Both the position numbers and the translations under genes were made by a program. Shown here piece by piece: positions 1 to 10,895 of a stretch of DNA of 64,000 nucleotides. The notes below the pieces were generated by a model. That model was given only the letters and a program-made list of their open reading frames with translations, searched no databases and was not told the origin of the DNA. Position 1 is the stretch's first letter, and the number at the start of each line of letters is the position of its first letter. The stretch comes from Elusimicrobiota bacterium (GTDB taxonomy: Bacteria > Elusimicrobiota > Elusimicrobia > UBA1565 > UBA9628), in assembly GCA_016218545.1 (NCBI GenBank), contig JACRDQ010000019.1, positions 1 through 64,000 of the forward strand. Direction: 5' to 3'.

Positions 1-1
1 C

Positions 2-190
2 AAAAATTCCGACGCCGACGTCAATGCCATGGAGCGCTCGGCCTGCCCGACCTGCGGCTCCTGCTCCGGGATGTTCACCGCCAACTCGATGAACTGCCTG
101 ACCGAGGCGCTGGGCCTGTGTAAGATGGTGGCGTGGGACCCAGGGTCCTCGTCATCGGTGGAGGGGCTTCCGGGCTGGTCGCGGCTCTGA
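2..190 (+). pseudogene. ilvD: Dihydroxy-acid dehydratase (IlvD) internal fragment
   Basis: The frame open from the left edge to a TGA at 188-190 reads [20 protein letters not shown] and then [19 protein letters not shown]. This is the hallmark internal block of IlvD/Edd dehydratases, including the iron-sulfur cysteine motif CPTCGSCSG. IlvD is the branched-chain amino-acid enzyme that dehydrates dihydroxy acids. The similarity stops abruptly after base 118: a (S/A)xPGNG continuation is expected, but CKMVAW and unrelated residues follow before the stop. The last 58 bases overlap the start of the next gene in another frame. Only about 39 residues can be seen because the window cuts the 5' side, so this is either a true 3' truncation or an assembly junction. 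The family assignment is very secure; calling it broken is safe only if the assembly is correct. Confidence 0.8.
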
Positions 191-1377
191 CCGCGGCCCG
201 AGCTGGAGCCGCGGTCACGCTCCTGGAGAGGGGCCCCGGGCTCGGACGCAAGGTCCTGGCCAGCGGCGGCGGCCGCTGCAACCTGGGCAACGCCGGGCTC
301 GAGGTCGGGCGTTATCACGGGGACCGGCAGTTCGCCCGGAGGGTCCTCGGCCGGTTCGGTCTGGCCGAGAGCCTGCGCTTCTTCGAGGGCCTGGGGCTCA
401 TGACGGTCCAGGAGCACGACGGCAGGGTCTTCCCCCGCACCGGACAGTCCAGGTCCGTGCTGGCCGTGCTGGAATCGAGCCTCAACAAGACCGGGGCGGA
501 CGTGCGCAAGGGATGCGAGGTCACCGGGGTCCGCGCCCGCGACCGCGGCTTCGTCGTGGAGGCGGCCGGAGGCGGGGCGTTCGAGGCCGACCGGGTCGTG
601 CTGGCCTGCGGCGGGGCCTCCCATCCTCAGTTGGGCGGGGGGGAGCTCGGCTACCGGTTGGCGGAGTCCTTGGGCCTGACCGTGAGCGTTCCGAGTCCGT
701 CGCTGGTGCCGCTGGTGTCCAAGGACCCATGGGTGCGCAAGCTGGCCGGAGTCCGCGTGGATGCCGCTCTCTCGGCACATGCCTCGGGCAGGCAGGTGGC
801 TGCGTCGCGGGGAGAGCTGTTGTTCACGGCGTACGGGGTGTCGGGGCCGGCTGCCCTGGACCTGAGCCGTGAGGTCTGCCTGGCGCTGAGGGGGGGCGCG
901 GAGGTCGAGTGCCGGCTGAACCTCTTCCCTGAGTCGGCCCGGCCCGAGCTCGAAAGACTCCTCCTGGAACGGGCCCGGACCCTCAAGCCGCTGTCTCCGG
1001 CTGCGTTGCTGAGGGGCGCCTTGCCCGACGCCGTGGCCGAGGTCTTCCTGGGCACGCTCGTGAAGGAAATTCCGTTGCATGAAAGTCCTACGGAGGAAGC
1101 CGTCCTCACCCTGGCTCGCGGATTGAGCCGCTGGCGGTTCTCGGTCTGCGGGCACAGGCCCTGGGAGGAGGCCATGGCGAGCGCCGGAGGCGTCCGGCCG
1201 GCCGAGGTCTCCTCCGAGACCATGGAAGCCCGGGCGCTCAAGGGGCTCTTCGTGGCAGGGGAGCTCCTGGATGTGGACGGCGACTCCGGAGGCTTCAACC
1301 TCCATTTCGCTTGGGCCACCGGGTTCCTGGCGGGGAATTCAGCGGCCGAGCGGCAAAATGCTATTCTGAGGCCATGA
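133..1377 (+). CDS. NAD(P)/FAD-dependent oxidoreductase, HI0933/BaiN family
   Basis: This 414-aa flavoprotein starts at a GTG; an in-frame TAA at 121-123 leaves no earlier start. The N-terminal dinucleotide-binding motif is [11 protein letters not shown] (residues 5-15), followed by [12 protein letters not shown] near 43-54, the family signature. The C-terminal flavin-contacting motif [19 protein letters not shown] lies near 376-394. Length and end motifs match the HI0933/YhiN/BaiN family, cytosolic FAD proteins whose physiological substrate is mostly unknown; some members reduce bile acids or other alkenes. It follows the ilvD remnant and overlaps gcvT by 4 nt (ATGA), but gcvT appears to have its own promoter inside this gene. 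The family is certain, the reaction is not. Confidence 0.9.
   Translation: MGPRVLVIGGGASGLVAALTAARAGAAVTLLERGPGLGRKVLASGGGRCNLGNAGLEVGRYHGDRQFARRVLGRFGLAESLRFFEGLGLMTVQEHDGRVFPRTGQSRSVLAVLESSLNKTGADVRKGCEVTGVRARDRGFVVEAAGGGAFEADRVVLACGGASHPQLGGGELGYRLAESLGLTVSVPSPSLVPLVSKDPWVRKLAGVRVDAALSAHASGRQVAASRGELLFTAYGVSGPAALDLSREVCLALRGGAEVECRLNLFPESARPELERLLLERARTLKPLSPAALLRGALPDAVAEVFLGTLVKEIPLHESPTEEAVLTLARGLSRWRFSVCGHRPWEEAMASAGGVRPAEVSSETMEARALKGLFVAGELLDVDGDSGGFNLHFAWATGFLAGNSAAERQNAILRP
1359..1367 (+). promoter_or_regulatory. Extended -10 promoter of gcvT, probably leaderless
   Basis: TGcTATTCT (TG at 1359-1360, hexamer 1362-1367) ends 6 nt before the gcvT ATG at 1374, so transcription would begin at or next to the start codon. 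No good -35 is visible, as is usual for extended -10 promoters. It lies inside the end of the upstream flavoprotein gene. Confidence 0.5.
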
Positions 1378-2468
1378 GCGCGACCACGCTGCGCCGCACA
1401 CCGATCTACGAGAGCCACAAGCGTCTGGGCGCCCGGCTGGTGGATTTCCACGGCTGGGAGCTCCCTGTCCAATACGAAGGCATCCTCAAGGAGCATGGGG
1501 CCGTGCGCCAGCGATGCGGCCTCTTCGACGTCTCCCACATGGGGCAGGTCTTCGTGGACGGCAAGGACAGCCTGGCCTTTCTTCAGAAGGTCAACACCAA
1601 CGATATCGGCCGGCTCACGCCCGGCAGGGCGGTCTACTCCCATCTCCCGAACGAGCGGGGCGGCGTGGTCGACGACGTGATCGTCTCCTGCCTCGCCCCC
1701 CAGCGCTATCTCGTGGTCGTCAACGCGGCCACGGCGGACAAGGACTTCGCCTGGTTCCAGGCTCATGCCAAGGGCATGGACGTGCGCCTGGCCAACAAGA
1801 GCGACCTCTACGGCATGATCGCCCTGCAGGGGCCCAAGGCCCTCTCCCTGGCTGCGGCGGACTACCCGGCCGTGGCGGGCATGAAGCGCTTCTGCGCCCT
1901 GGAGCTCGACATCTTCGGACAGCCGTCCTTCATCACGACCACGGGCTATACCGGCGAGGACGGGCTGGAGTTCATCGTGCCCGGCGAGATCGCCAGCCGC
2001 CTTTGGGACGACCTCATCGCCAAGGGCCGCTCTTACGGCCTGGCCCCCTGCGGGCTGGGCTGCCGCGACACCCTGCGGCTGGAGGCCGGCTACCTCCTTT
2101 ACGGACAGGACATCGACGACGAGCACAGCTCGTTGGAGGCCGGCTACGGCTGGGTCGTCAAGTTCGACAAGGGCGAGTTCCTGGGCAAGAGGCTCTTCGT
2201 CGAGCAGCGGGACCGCGGCCTCAAGCGCCGCATGACCGGACTCAAGCTCACGGACAAGGGAGTGCCGCGGCCGGGCTGCGCCGTCTTCTCGGGCGAGCGC
2301 AAGCTGGGCACGCTTTCGAGCGCGACCTTCTCGCCGACCTTGGGGGCCGGCATCGGCATGGGGTACATGGACGGCGACGCGGCTCCCGGGACCAAGCTTT
2401 CCGTCGAACTCTACGGCCGCCGGCTCGCCGCCGAGGCCGTGAAGCTGCCGTTCTACAAGAAAGGATAA
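1374..2468 (+). CDS. gcvT: Glycine cleavage system T protein (aminomethyltransferase)
   Basis: This 364-aa protein transfers the methylene group from the aminomethyl-lipoyl arm of GcvH to tetrahydrofolate and releases ammonia. Visible family features are TPIYESHKRLGARLVDFHGW at residues 9-28, FDVSHMGQ at 51-58, NERGGVVDDVIV near 92-103 with the catalytic-site aspartate region, and TGYTGEDGLEF in the middle domain. The C-terminal GcvT_C barrel is complete. The start chosen is the ATG that overlaps the upstream stop (ATGA); translating further upstream gives 21 residues unlike the family. It is followed by gcvH after 19 nt, and then gcvP. Confidence 0.96.
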   Translation: MSATTLRRTPIYESHKRLGARLVDFHGWELPVQYEGILKEHGAVRQRCGLFDVSHMGQVFVDGKDSLAFLQKVNTNDIGRLTPGRAVYSHLPNERGGVVDDVIVSCLAPQRYLVVVNAATADKDFAWFQAHAKGMDVRLANKSDLYGMIALQGPKALSLAAADYPAVAGMKRFCALELDIFGQPSFITTTGYTGEDGLEFIVPGEIASRLWDDLIAKGRSYGLAPCGLGCRDTLRLEAGYLLYGQDIDDEHSSLEAGYGWVVKFDKGEFLGKRLFVEQRDRGLKRRMTGLKLTDKGVPRPGCAVFSGERKLGTLSSATFSPTLGAGIGMGYMDGDAAPGTKLSVELYGRRLAAEAVKLPFYKKG

Positions 2469-2487
2469 ATACGGATCGGGGGATGAA

Positions 2488-2875
2488 ATGGCCAAGCCTG
2501 AGCATTGCCGGTACGCGAAGTCGCACGAGTGGGTCTGCGTGGAGGGAGGGAGCGCCGTGGTCGGCGTGTCCGACTACGCGCAGAGCGAGATGACCGACGT
2601 GGTCTACGTGGACCTGCCCAAGGTCGGGCGCAAGGTCAAGCTCGGAGAGTCCTGCGGCACGGTCGAGTCCGTGAAGGCCGCCTTCGACTTCTACAGCCCG
2701 GTCTCGGGCGAGGTCACGGCCGTCAACGAGGCCCTGGCCAAGGACCCCGCCCTGGTCAACCGCGCCCCTTTCGAGGGAGGCTGGTTCTTCAAGGTCAAGC
2801 CCGAGAATCCCAAGGAGGCGGAGTCCCTGATGGACCTCGCCCAGTACCGGGAATTCCTGAAGACCCCCGCTGCCC

Positions 2876-2889
<14 letters not shown>
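2488..2889 (+). CDS. gcvH: Glycine cleavage system H protein (lipoyl carrier)
   Basis: This 133-aa carrier shuttles the aminomethyl intermediate between the P, T and L proteins on a lipoylated lysine. The lipoylation site is Lys63 in [16 protein letters not shown]; most families have serine where this has Phe66, a mild difference. The start matches typical H proteins ([10 protein letters not shown]) and a GGGGG Shine-Dalgarno-like run precedes the ATG. Its last 14 bases overlap gcvP in another frame, suggesting translational coupling. The lipoate ligase downstream of gcvP is the likely source of its cofactor. No L protein (dihydrolipoyl dehydrogenase) is in the window. Confidence 0.97.
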
Positions 2890-5754
<2,865 letters not shown>

Positions 5755-5764
<10 letters not shown>

Positions 5765-6417
5765 TCGGGAGGCTCGACGCCCCGGGCCAGATGGCCCTCG
5801 ATGAGGCGTGCCTCGACCTCGCTCCAGCGGGGACCGGGTTCCTGCGCTTCTACGACTGGGCCGGTCCGGCCGTCACCTTCGGGCTGTCCCAGTCCTACGC
5901 CATGGCCGCGGGCATGGCCCAGGCCAAGGGCCTGGCCGGGGCGCCGGTCGTGCGCAGGATCAGCGGGGGCGGGGTCGTGTTCCACGACGGGGACTTCACC
6001 TTCTCCATCGTCTTCCCCTGGGAGCGCCTGACCTCCGCGCTCGGCGTCTACGAATGCATGCACGTCGCCGTCCGCCAGGGCTTGAAGGCTTGCGGGATCG
6101 AGACGGTCGTGGCCGGGCCGGGCCAGGCCGCGGACGCCTGCTTCGACGCGCCCAGCCCCTTCGACCTCGTGCTCCCGGACGGCAGGAAGCTCCTCGGCGG
6201 CGCCCTGCGCCGCAGGGCGGGCAAGGGGCTCTACCAAGGGTCGCTCCGGCCCGAGCTCATCGGCCTCCCCCTGGAGGCGCTCCGGGAGGCCGTGGTCCGC
6301 GGCATCCGCGAGCGCTGGCCCTGCCCCTGGGCCGACGAGCCGCAGGCCTCCTGGCTGGAGGAGGCCGAGCGCCTGCGCGCCAAGTACCTCTCGGACGATT
6401 GGAACCGCAGGCGCTGA
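5755..6417 (+). CDS. Lipoate-protein ligase A-like protein
   Basis: This protein of about 220 aa belongs to the BPL/LPL acyltransferase fold. [18 protein letters not shown] at about residues 67-84 is the lipoate-ligase signature, and [11 protein letters not shown] near 142 supplies the conserved lysine. It probably attaches lipoate or octanoate to Lys63 of GcvH. I chose the TTG at 5755 because it keeps the [18 protein letters not shown] lead-in that families need; an ATG at 5791 would remove part of that strand. There is no C-terminal accessory domain, so a lipoyl transferase or octanoyltransferase (LipM-like) activity is also possible. Being last in the glycine-cleavage operon fits a dedicated partner of GcvH. 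Confidence 0.85.
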
Positions 6418-6456
6418 GTCCCGGCCGCGGGACATGATGACGAAGGCGGGATAGTT

Positions 6457-6465
6457 TGATATAAC
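6457..6465 (+). promoter_or_regulatory. Extended -10 promoter, probably leaderless
   Basis: TGaTATAAC (hexamer 6460-6465) ends 7 nt before the ATG at 6473. There is no Shine-Dalgarno sequence between them; the bases present are CCTCCTCC, which resembles the anti-SD instead. This favours a transcript that starts at the ATG. Confidence 0.5.
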
Positions 6466-6472
6466 CTCCTCC

Positions 6473-6703
6473 ATGAAAGCCTTCGTGCTGTGCCGCATCG
6501 CTCCCGGGCTCGAGTCGGACGCGGTCAAGAAGTTCCGCTCCATCGAGGGCGTCACCGAGGTCTATCTCGTGTTCGGCGGTTGGGACGCCATCCTGAGCAT
6601 CGAGTCGGACACCATCGACAAGCTCAGCTCCCTGATCACGACGCAGATCCGCGGCATCCAGGGCGTGTCCGCGACCGAAACCCTGGTGACGACGAACCTT
6701 TGA
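6473..6703 (+). CDS. Stand-alone Lrp/AsnC ligand-binding (RAM) domain protein
   Basis: This 76-aa protein is a lone RAM/AsnC_trans_reg domain without a DNA-binding helix-turn-helix. The pattern is the usual beta-alpha-beta-beta-alpha-beta: FVLCRIAPG, then a helix, VTEVYLVFGGWDAILSIES, then a helix and GVSATETLVTTNL. The G(G/D)xD turn that binds amino acids in Lrp relatives is present as GGWDA. Such proteins form oligomeric rings and sense small molecules, but their targets are seldom known. It follows the glycine-cleavage/lipoate operon and has its own extended -10 promoter, so an amino-acid-sensing role is attractive but unproven. Confidence 0.85.
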   Translation: MKAFVLCRIAPGLESDAVKKFRSIEGVTEVYLVFGGWDAILSIESDTIDKLSSLITTQIRGIQGVSATETLVTTNL

Positions 6704-6726
6704 CGGCCCGGGAAGGGGCTCCTTCC

Positions 6727-8352
6727 TTGGCGTCGGTGCGCGTCGGTCCCGGACTCCTCGCGGCGGCCGCCTTCAGCGTCCTGCTGGCCCTGTCCTTCGC
6801 GGGCAAGGCTTACCACATGGACGAGCCGGTCTTCCTGGCCACGGCCGAGCGCATCCTGACGGACCCCCTGAGGCCTGGGGGCTTCGCGTACAACTGGTAC
6901 GGGGTCTCGGAGCCCATGGGGAACATCAATAACAATCCCCCGCTCATGCCCTACCTTCTGGCCCCGGTGCTCGCCTTGACCGGCGGAAGCGAGGCTGCGA
7001 CGCGCCTGGCCTTCCTGCCTTTCGACATGCTGGCGGCGGGAGCGCTCTTCCTCCTGGCCTCCCGGTTCCTGAGGCGTCCGCTCCTCCCGGTCCTCGTGGT
7101 TCTGGCCGGGCCCGCCTACATGCTCAACATGGGGCACCTCATGCCCGAGAAGCCCGCGTTCAGCCTCGGGGTCTCAGGGCTCTATGCCCTGGTCCGGGCC
7201 ATGGATGAGGGCTCGCTCCGCTGGGAGCGCGCCGCCATGGCCCTCCTCTCTTCTGCGATGCTCTTCAAGACCGGGGCGGTCCTCTTCCTCGTCCCGGCCG
7301 CGGCCCTGCTCCTGGCTGCCGGGAGGGGGGCGGAGGCGTCCCTGGGCTTCTGCGGCTGGACCCTGCTGCCTCCGCTGGGAACGGCTCTCTGGCAGGACTT
7401 GGCCGGTCTGGGAGGAGTGGGTCCGGCCCTAGGGGTCCTGCGGCGCAGTCAGGAACTGACGGATTGGCCCTATAAGCTGAGGTCCTTCCTGTGCTTTGCC
7501 GGAGCATGCGGGGTGGGCGTCATGTTCTGGCCCCTGCTCGTGCTGCGCAGCAGGCCGGGCCTCCTTGCCGCCTCAGCCGCGGCCTCGGCCCTGGTCCTCA
7601 TCCCCTCCTTCGACCTGAGACCCACGCTCGCCCTGGACCGGGGGATGGGCTTTCTGGCTGCGTGGGCGGCTCTGTCCGGCTTCCTGGCCTTGTCGCCCGC
7701 CGAAGCGAGGCAGAAGCGGGGCTGGCTTCTCTGGACGGCCTGGATCGGGGCTGTCGCGGTGCTCCAGGTCTTCGTCTACTGGGGCGTGCTCGCGAGGATC
7801 ACGCTCTTCATGCTTCCGGCCTTGGCCTTGGCCATGGCCGAGCGTCTGGAGGCGGACCTGAGGCCGCGGGTCCTGACCGCGGTGTACGCGGTCAGCCTGG
7901 CCGCGACCCTGGCGGTGGGACTGGGCTCGGCCTGGGTGGACCTGCGCTACGCGGACAGCCAGAAGAGGTTCGCCCAGGAGGTGGCGGCTCCTGTGGTCGC
8001 GTCCGGCAGGAAGGTCTTCTTCGTCGGACACTGGGGGCTCCAGCGCTACATGGAGAAAGCCGGGGCGATCGCGTTGGACGCGTCCCAGGGAGGTTATGAG
8101 GCCATGAAGCAGGGAGACCTCTTCGCCCTTTCCAGGGTCAATTCGAACAACAGCCTCCTGGGCGAGCCTGCCCTGGCCCAAGGCCACGTCATCAGGCACG
8201 ACCGTCAGATCCAGGTGCGCTCAGCCGTCCCTCTGAGGCTCATCAGCGGGTGGACCGGGCAGGGAGGCTTTTACGCGGATTCGTGGGGCTTCCTCCCCTA
8301 CTCCTTCAGCACGGAGCCGGTGGAGGAGTTCGCGTTGGGCGAGCACCAGTGA
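6727..8352 (+). CDS. GT-C-like polytopic membrane protein, paralog 1 of 3
   Basis: This protein of about 541 aa has roughly ten or more membrane segments and an early acidic motif, YHMDEPVFLATAERIL, in the first periplasmic loop. That is where GT-C glycosyltransferases (PMT/ArnT/GT39) keep their catalytic aspartate. It shares with the proteins at 11597 and 13204 the blocks INNNPPLMPYL, MGHLMPEKPA and a C-terminal GGFYADSWGFLPYSFSTEP. The start is taken as TTG 6727, 8 nt after GGAAGGGG; TTG 6700 and GTG 6736 are alternatives. The likely role is transfer of a lipid-linked sugar outside the cytoplasmic membrane; the substrate is unknown. Confidence 0.75.
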   Translation: MASVRVGPGLLAAAAFSVLLALSFAGKAYHMDEPVFLATAERILTDPLRPGGFAYNWYGVSEPMGNINNNPPLMPYLLAPVLALTGGSEAATRLAFLPFDMLAAGALFLLASRFLRRPLLPVLVVLAGPAYMLNMGHLMPEKPAFSLGVSGLYALVRAMDEGSLRWERAAMALLSSAMLFKTGAVLFLVPAAALLLAAGRGAEASLGFCGWTLLPPLGTALWQDLAGLGGVGPALGVLRRSQELTDWPYKLRSFLCFAGACGVGVMFWPLLVLRSRPGLLAASAAASALVLIPSFDLRPTLALDRGMGFLAAWAALSGFLALSPAEARQKRGWLLWTAWIGAVAVLQVFVYWGVLARITLFMLPALALAMAERLEADLRPRVLTAVYAVSLAATLAVGLGSAWVDLRYADSQKRFAQEVAAPVVASGRKVFFVGHWGLQRYMEKAGAIALDASQGGYEAMKQGDLFALSRVNSNNSLLGEPALAQGHVIRHDRQIQVRSAVPLRLISGWTGQGGFYADSWGFLPYSFSTEPVEEFALGEHQ

Positions 8353-8358
8353 TATAAT
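8350..8358 (+). promoter_or_regulatory. Consensus extended -10 promoter, probably leaderless
   Basis: TGaTATAAT is a perfect extended -10; its TGA is also the stop codon of the upstream gene. The hexamer (8353-8358) ends 6 nt before the channel gene ATG at 8365, leaving no room for a Shine-Dalgarno sequence. Confidence 0.6.
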
Positions 8359-8364
8359 GGGACC

Positions 8365-9390
8365 ATGAAGGAGATCCTGGAGATGCGGCGGCGGCTCCTG
8401 CAGGTGGCCGGCCTCATGGCCGCGGTGCTCGTGACCGGCACGGCCGGCTACGTCTGTATCTCCGGGGCGTCCGTCTTCGATTCCTTCTACATGACCGTCA
8501 TCACCCTGGCCACGGTCGGCTACGGCGAGACCTTTCCCCTCGACCAGGCCGGACGGGTCTTCACGGTGCTGCTCATCATGGGCGGCATCGGCGTCATGAC
8601 CTACGCCTTCTCCACCGTGACCTCGATCGTCGTGGAGGGGGATCTTTCGTCGGCTCTCAGGAGGAGGCGCATGGAGAACAAGATCGCCAAGCTCAAAGGG
8701 CACTTCATCGTGTGCGGCGCGGACCACTCAGGCGGCGTCATCGCGGCCGAGCTCCACCGGACCGGCAGGCCCTTCGTCGTGGTCGAACGGGATCAGGAGA
8801 CCGTGCAGAGGCTGGCCGAGCGTCTGGCCTCCCCGGAGCTCCCTCACATCATCGGCGACGCCACCACGGATGAGGCGCTCAAGGCCGCGGGCGTCGAACA
8901 CGCGGCCGGGGTCTTCGCGGTCCTGGCCACGGACCAGGACAACGCCTTCGTGGCCCTGAGCGCCAAGGGGCTCAACCCCGCGGTCCGCGTCGTGTCCCGG
9001 CAGAAGGAGCTCGGAGTGCGCGAGAAGCTCTTCCGCAGCGGGGCGGACAACGTGGTCAACCCGTCCTACATCGGCGGTCTGCGCATGGCCTCGGAGATGG
9101 TCAGGCCCGCGACCGTGGGGTTCCTGGACTCGATGATGAGGGACAAGGGCTCCTCCTACAGGTTCGAGGAGATCGACATCCCCAAGGATTCGCCGTTCAT
9201 CGGCCGGTGCCTCGGAGACCTCCGGAGGGTCGGAGTGGACGACCCCCTGCTCGTGGCCGTCCTCGACCCGGACAGCAGGAAGTACGAGGTCAACCCGGAC
9301 TTCAAGCGTCCCTTGAAGGCCGGAGACGCGCTCGTCATGCTCGGAGAAGCCCCCCGCCTGGCCGAGCTCCGCGATCGCGTGAGGGGCTGA
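8365..9390 (+). CDS. TrkA-N type potassium channel (2TM pore plus RCK domain)
   Basis: This 341-aa ion channel has two membrane helices (about residues 12-34 and 65-90) flanking a pore loop with the selectivity filter TVGYGE at 50-55. A cytoplasmic RCK/TrkA-N domain starts near 112, and a TrkA-C domain from about 260 ends with AGDALVMLGE. The design matches MthK-like channels gated by ligand or Ca2+. The Rossmann loop reads VCGADHSGG, so the second glycine of the usual GxGxxG is aspartate; nucleotide binding may be altered or absent. A histidine-rich ligand site cannot be judged. It has its own probable leaderless promoter. Confidence 0.92.
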   Translation: MKEILEMRRRLLQVAGLMAAVLVTGTAGYVCISGASVFDSFYMTVITLATVGYGETFPLDQAGRVFTVLLIMGGIGVMTYAFSTVTSIVVEGDLSSALRRRRMENKIAKLKGHFIVCGADHSGGVIAAELHRTGRPFVVVERDQETVQRLAERLASPELPHIIGDATTDEALKAAGVEHAAGVFAVLATDQDNAFVALSAKGLNPAVRVVSRQKELGVREKLFRSGADNVVNPSYIGGLRMASEMVRPATVGFLDSMMRDKGSSYRFEEIDIPKDSPFIGRCLGDLRRVGVDDPLLVAVLDPDSRKYEVNPDFKRPLKAGDALVMLGEAPRLAELRDRVRG

Positions 9391-9393
9391 CAA

Positions 9394-9402
9394 CCTGACC
9401 CC
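9394..9402 (+). repeat. Copy of a GGGGTCAG intergenic motif
   Basis: CCTGACCCC lies 4 nt after the channel gene stop. Its reverse complement, GGGGTCAGG, is the core of the long inverted repeat at 53569-53662 and resembles the GGGGACTGACCCC site at 32206-32218. It may be a decayed copy of a palindromic repeat. Confidence 0.3.
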
Positions 9403-9413
9403 AATTTAGTTGA

Positions 9414-9875
9414 ATGACTCCACCACTCATGGAAGACCGATCGGAGCAGGCCCCGGACGCGCGCTCCCTGCCGGGAGACAAGCTCGTCATGATCGTCGAT
9501 GACGACGACTCGGTCCGCGAGCTCCTGGAGTTCCTGCTCAAGAAGGAAGGGTTCCGGGTGGATACCTCCCCGGACGGCGAGGACGCCCTCAAGAGGATCC
9601 CCGAGGTCAAGCCCGACCTCGTGATCCTCGACATGATGCTCCCCCGCTACGGCGGCTTCGAGATCCTCCGGGAGCTCCAGAACGGGGAGGCCAGGGACAT
9701 CCCCATCGTGATCATCACGGGACGGTACTCCGACAGCAGCACCAAGGCGATGATCCGCCAGGAGTCCAACGTCAGGGAGTTCCTCGAGAAGCCGGTCCGC
9801 CCGGCCATGCTGGCCATGCTCCTGCACAAGCTCCTCAACACCCGGCCGCAGCCCTCGTCGAAGGGAGGGTGGTAG
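9414..9875 (+). CDS. Stand-alone response-regulator receiver protein A
   Basis: This 153-aa protein consists of one receiver domain with short tails and no output domain. The acidic pocket IVDDDDSV, the phospho-acceptor Asp in VILDMMLP, the switch Thr in IVIITGRY and the lysine of EFLEKPVRP are all present, so phosphorylation is expected. An ATG at 9429 (MEDRSEQ) is an alternative start. It is the first of two adjacent paralogs; both share an insertion-like loop after the switch Thr (GRYxDxxxxxMIRxExNVREFL). No kinase is next to them, so phosphotransfer must come from elsewhere, possibly the kinases at 53.7-56.8 kb. Confidence 0.88.
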   Translation: MTPPLMEDRSEQAPDARSLPGDKLVMIVDDDDSVRELLEFLLKKEGFRVDTSPDGEDALKRIPEVKPDLVILDMMLPRYGGFEILRELQNGEARDIPIVIITGRYSDSSTKAMIRQESNVREFLEKPVRPAMLAMLLHKLLNTRPQPSSKGGW

Positions 9876-9876
9876 C

Positions 9877-10350
9877 GTGCAGGACGAAGGACTCTTCTCC
9901 GAGCACCCCCTCGCCGACCCGGCCGAGAAGCTCGTCCTGCTGGTCGACGACGACGAGAGCCTGCTCGACTTGATGGAGCACATCATCAAGCGCGAGGGCT
10001 TCCGGACCGAGCGCGCCACGGACGGCAACGAGGGCTTCCGCAAGGCCGAGGCCCTCTCTCCCGACCTCATCATCCTGGACATGATGCTCCCGGGAAAGGG
10101 CGGGTACGAGGTCATCAGGGAGCTTCAGGCCTCCGAAGCCGGCCGCATCCCGGTCATCATCATCACGGGCCGTTACATCGACCGCAAGAACGTGGACATG
10201 ATCCGCGGTGAGCCCAACGTGCGCGAGTTCCTGCAGAAGCCCCTGCGTCCCGCGGCCCTGGCCGCCACCATCCACAGCATCCTCCAGACGCGCCCCCCTG
10301 AGATCAACCGCGGCTCCGAACGCGGTCCCTGGAGCGGACCGTCGCTCTGA
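9877..10350 (+). CDS. Stand-alone response-regulator receiver protein B
   Basis: This 157-aa paralog of the preceding gene starts at GTG 9877, one base after its stop, behind AGGGAGGG. The receiver residues are intact: VDDDES, VIILDMMLP (as DLIILDMMLPGKGG), IIITGRY and LQKPLRP. The loop IDRKNVDMIRGEPNVREFLQ aligns with the matching loop of receiver A, so the pair arose by duplication. The C-terminal tail (about 20 residues, Arg/Gly/Pro-rich) is not a recognisable output domain. It shares its stop with the start of the next gene (TGATG), suggesting coupled translation with a small membrane protein. Confidence 0.88.
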   Translation: MQDEGLFSEHPLADPAEKLVLLVDDDESLLDLMEHIIKREGFRTERATDGNEGFRKAEALSPDLIILDMMLPGKGGYEVIRELQASEAGRIPVIIITGRYIDRKNVDMIRGEPNVREFLQKPLRPAALAATIHSILQTRPPEINRGSERGPWSGPSL

Positions 10351-10868
10351 TGTCCCTGACCGCCCAAGCGCTTCCCGAGGGCGGTCGGGACGCTCGGCCT
10401 CCGGCCTGGACCGCGTCCTGGCGCGGGGCGGCCCTCGCGCTGCTGGCCTGCGCCGCCGCCGTGTACGCGACTGCGACCTGCGACCTGTGGCTGAGAGCCC
10501 GCTCGGCCTGCCTCGAGGGGGAGAAGTACCTGGCCTGGCACCGGGACCCGGGCCGGAAGGCCGCCCATTTCGACGAGGTCCTCGCGGCCCGGACCGCGGA
10601 GCTGGAGGCCTCCCGACGGCGCGGCGCTCTCTCCGACGCCGACTGCGCGGCCAAGCTGGTCCTCCTGCGCCGCGAACGCGACTTCAGGGTGGAGGAGAGC
10701 TCTCTGAAGGTCGCCCACGCCTGGTTCCAGACCGCGGTCGAGCTCTTCTCCCCTCCGGAGAGCAGGTGGGTCAGGCGCGCCCGCGTCCGGCTCGCCGAGA
10801 CCCGGGAGCTGTGGAAGAAGGAGCTGGACAGCAAGAAAGTCCCCTACCGGGACTACATGCTGGAGTAA
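10350..10868 (+). CDS. Small single-pass membrane protein of unknown function
   Basis: I do not recognise this 172-aa protein. Residues 1-25 are polar, about 26-46 form one hydrophobic helix (ALALLACAAAVYATATCDLW), and the rest is a charged, helical extracytoplasmic or cytoplasmic region rich in Arg, Glu and Ala, with possible coiled-coil heptads. Two cysteines flank the membrane exit. Its ATG overlaps the stop of receiver B (TGATG), so it is translationally coupled to the twin receivers and may act with them. A weakly TPR-like helical hairpin (SSLKVAHAWFQTAVELF) is possible, but I would not claim it. Confidence 0.6.
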   Translation: MSLTAQALPEGGRDARPPAWTASWRGAALALLACAAAVYATATCDLWLRARSACLEGEKYLAWHRDPGRKAAHFDEVLAARTAELEASRRRGALSDADCAAKLVLLRRERDFRVEESSLKVAHAWFQTAVELFSPPESRWVRRARVRLAETRELWKKELDSKKVPYRDYMLE

Positions 10869-10895
10869 GGGCATGTCATTGCTTGACAGGCCCTA

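Noticed and set aside
10883..10888. TTGACA just before the M50-like gene as a promoter
   Set aside because: It ends only 7 nt before the ATG and has no -10 hexamer at a useful distance.
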